Of a stretch of 64,000 nt of DNA, positions 61,542 to 64,000 are shown one piece after another. The stretch is from positions 107,459-171,458 of the forward strand of contig QANZ01041992.1 of assembly GCA_003254925.1 (NCBI GenBank), written 5' to 3'. Source of the stretch: Chamaecrista fasciculata. Lineage: Eukaryota; Streptophyta; Magnoliopsida; Fabales; Fabaceae. The notes beneath the pieces were generated by a model, which was not told where the DNA came from, did not search any database, and was given only the letters and a program-made list of their open reading frames with translations. Made by a program: the position numbers and the translations under genes. How positions within the stretch are numbered: the first letter of the stretch is position 1; every line of letters starts with the position of its first letter.

Positions 61542-61850
61542 GAAGTGACAGGTTGGTCTGAGTGTGGATTCTGCATCTATTAAAGCTCGTGAGTCCATCT
61601 ACTGTAATTTCTATCATGGTGAGTGCTGATAGGAGACCAAGAATTTAGAGAAGAAAAATTCATACCAGTGAGTTGAGTTGTATCAGCTAAAAATATTAGT
61701 TGTTGTATAGCTAGGCAACATTTACACGTAGGTTGATCTAATAAATAGACTGTCTTCTACATTTTGGCAGCCTTAGCATTTTGTTGATATATCAGTTGTT
61801 AAACTGGGTTGTATCCGTTATTGTGTTTTAATCAACTAATGGTTGATCCT
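61542..61850 (+). other. 3' flank and probable 3' UTR of CCX
   Basis: No open frame is seen. AATAAA occurs at 61740-61745 (TAATAAATAG), about 200 bp after the stop, and may serve as poly(A) signal. Confidence 0.4.
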
Positions 61851-62027
61851 TTTGCAAAGATATGTGATTAATTTTGCAACTTGACTAAAAGATATGGGAT
61901 CAAAAGTGATATGGGACCAAAGTTGAGACATTTTGTGAAGATATAGGACCAAAACTGCAAGAAAAAAAGATACAGGACTAAATTGGAAATTTAGCAAAAG
62001 ATATGGGACCAAATTTGCACTTTGGCC
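61850..62027. mobile_element. right-arm fragment of a family A element
   Basis: Carries the complement-type units ATATGGGACCAAA and AAAAGATATGGGA and ends CACTTTGGCC. No matching left arm is nearby. Confidence 0.6.
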
Positions 62028-63256
62028 AAAATATTATATAGTAACATGAATTTGTAATGAACAAAACTATTTAGTGATAAAAAATAGAAAAAAAAAATTA
62101 GGATCTATCCCGAGTTAACCGGATTAGAGTGTAATTGGACAAGATTTAATCTCCAAAAACAATTAAAAAAAAAGATTGGACAAGATCAAATTGACCCAAT
62201 TGAGTAATGACACTCCTAATAACAATTTTGTTCTCATAAAGAAGACAATAGAACTTCAAATTCTGAAAAGTATACTTGTTCGAAAAGTCATACTCATAAG
62301 TCATAACCTATTGCACTTAAATTTGGAAAAACTCAAAAGCCTTTAGTTCCGGAAGATTGGGCTCTCTTTACTTCTTTAGGGTTGTCCACAGCGTCTTGGC
62401 ACATAATCTTCCCTAATACCCGATTCAGGTTTTGTTTTTGGTGGGATCAGTTGTTTTTTGGGTGGGAGAATCAGGTTTTTGGGGGTGCTGCTTCCTTATC
62501 TTGTTTTGTAGTTTTTTTTTCTCCTACCTTTCTTCTCTTTGATGATTTTTTTTCTTTCTCTATTGATTTTTTGTTTATTATAGAGTAAAAATCGAAAATA
62601 TTTAATTTATTTAACATCTTATTTAATCTTACAAGAGAAATTATTTTTTGACTATTTTGGGATAGCTCGATACATTTCTAACTTTTATTTTATTCATTAC
62701 GGACTTGTGCGCATACTCAGTAAAAATTAGATAACAAATTTTTATTTTTTGTCTAAAAAATCTATTTTAGCAAAATTGGATAAGCAAAATCGTAACTTTT
62801 ATGAGATGGACAATACAGTAACTGTTATTTTAACTCAGAGACCAAATTGTTCACCATTTCAAGATTTATTAACCAACTAACTCATATTTTTTTAGTGACC
62901 GATTTGTTGAGTTGATACAAAATAAAGAAACAAAAAGTAAGTGTTGACTAATATTTATTTATTTGGACGATATTAAGTATTTGTAATATTAACATATAAA
63001 AATCAAATGGAATAATCAACCAAAGTAACAAAAATGTTGCTTTTCTAATAATTAGATTATTCAAAATCCCAATGCAAAAAATATCAAAAAGTATAATTAT
63101 ATTTTCAATAATCTAATTCAAACAACTCTAATTATTCACAATTTTTAAAAATATTTTTTCTACTTTTTTTTTCATTTCTATCCCTAAATATAATTTATCG
63201 ATTTTCATATCATTTTATCTACCAACCACAATCATTACATATATATTTAAACAGTT
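62028..63256. other. AT-rich intergenic DNA
   Basis: No gene is recognised. A short plus-strand frame at 62382-62588 is Phe/Trp-rich and probably random. Confidence 0.4.
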
Positions 63257-64000
63257 GGCCAAAGTCCTATTTTGGTCCCTCGGTTATGCTCATTGTTCCA
63301 AATTGATCCCTCAGTTATTTTTCGTTCCATATTGATCCCTCAGTTTTCTAAAATTTGGCACAGTTGGTCCCTCAAATGTTTTCCATCCATTTATCGGTTA
63401 AAAAAAAAAGACAAAAGTAAACTTTCATCCCCCAAAAGTTTTATTTTCTTATATTAAGGTCCTTTTCTTTTTATAATAGAATCAAAACATAAAAAAAAAA
63501 ATTAAGATTTTAACTGAATTTTTCCAAAAACACAACCTCTCTCTCACACACCAGAAGACAAACTCTGATTGCTTCCTAGATGTAGCCACGCCTTCCATGT
63601 TGATTGCATCGACACGTGGCTACTTTTTGACTCCATTTGTAAAACCCTTCGTCGAGAGAGATTGTAATACCCTTCTCACCGATTTCTCCTCTGGCCTCAC
63701 TTTTCCTTGCTCACCGGTCATTTTTGTTCTCGAATTCGTCGAGAGAGATTGTCGTCCTGGAGTCCGACGACGACGACGGCAGCGACACGGAATCTGAATC
63801 TGGGTCCGACGAGGTGGTGAAGGTGAAGCTGGGGAAGTTTAGGAGTGGAAATGACGTCGGTGATTGTGGTGGCAAAGGGGACAACGATGGAGCGGCGAGG
63901 AGGTGTTTCTCGATGGGCTCGTTTGCGTATGTGATGGAGGAGAATTCGTTGCTTCGGGTACCCATTAGAGCACAGATAAGGAAGAAGCAATGTTTGTCAT
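63257..64000 (+). mobile_element. Mutator-like element, family B, left part, carrying gene DNA
   Basis: Starts GGCCAAAGTCCTATTTTGG and repeats the family B arm in the same order as 13342 (TTTTTCGTTCCATATTG, CATCCATTT, AAGGTCCTTTT). From about 63540 the sequence turns GC-richer and coding-like (see the ATL fragment). The right end lies beyond the window, so the TSD cannot be checked. Confidence 0.6.
63554..64000 (+). pseudogene. decayed ATL-type RING-H2 ubiquitin ligase fragment
   Basis: From 63554 the frame reads EDKL, a TGA at 63566-63568 where an Arg codon is usual, then [19 protein letters not shown], which is the RING-H2 core of plant ATL ubiquitin ligases. The last zinc ligands are altered (DSICKTLR where the family has STCPLCR), and a stop follows. 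From about 63735 a second open stretch resembles the ATL C-terminal region: REIVVLES, acidic and Ser-rich, VVKVKLGKFRSGN, then ARRCFSMGSFAYVMEENS to the window end. Part of the gene is missing between the two, and GTCGAGAGAGATTGT occurs on both sides of the gap. ATL proteins are E3 ligases with an N-terminal membrane anchor, which is not present here. Confidence 0.75.

Overview
The window is nuclear DNA of a flowering plant, most likely a eudicot. It has AT-rich intergenic DNA, short plant-type introns and plant-specific gene families (NPH3/BTB, DUF1005, DUF1068, type I MADS-box, CCX exchanger). It also holds a Copia retrotransposon and many small inverted-repeat DNA transposons. Single Ns and one 730-base N block show that it is a gap-containing draft assembly. 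The species cannot be named from the sequence.

Layout. 1-12.8 kb is the gene-rich end: an NPH3/BTB gene (minus), a two-membrane-span DUF3007 plastid-type protein in five exons (plus) and a two-exon DUF1005 gene (minus). 12.8-24.4 kb is mostly mobile DNA: Mutator-like inverted-repeat elements, a PIF/Harbinger-like element, a two-unit tandem repeat of about 0.97 kb and one tRNA-Asn gene. At 24.6-25.3 kb lies a frameshifted type I MADS-box gene. 26.5-33.0 kb is a Copia element in minus orientation with its target-site duplication (TSD) intact, broken by two frameshifts and by a second LTR-type insertion that contains the N block. 34.3-36.2 kb is a DUF1068 gene with a nonsense codon and a 7-base duplication, followed by a solo LTR. 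41.5-42.7 kb is an intact two-exon type I MADS-box gene. 45-46.5 and 51.4-55.3 kb are two copies of one segment that have collected different insertions. 47.7-49.8 kb holds an LTV1 5' fragment followed by two exons of TOR. 58.8-61.5 kb holds a second LTV1 5' fragment joined in frame to a complete cation/calcium exchanger (CCX). The right edge enters another Mutator-like inverted repeat that carries a decayed ATL-type RING-H2 gene fragment.

The strongest story is gene shuffling. LTV1 5' ends (promoter, exon 1 and, in one copy, exon 2) have been copied at least twice within 11 kb and placed in front of unrelated sequence. One copy makes an uninterrupted predicted LTV1-CCX fusion of 798 residues. 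Around this, five families of self-complementary elements recur, about three copies each, several with perfect 9-bp TSDs. The arms of four of these families are built from iterated GGTCC-like or GGTACC-like motifs. Paralogous empty sites let several insertions be ordered in time.

All family names rest on recognising motifs by eye. Exon borders were chosen from GT/AG (once GC/AG) signals and frame continuity; no transcript evidence was available.
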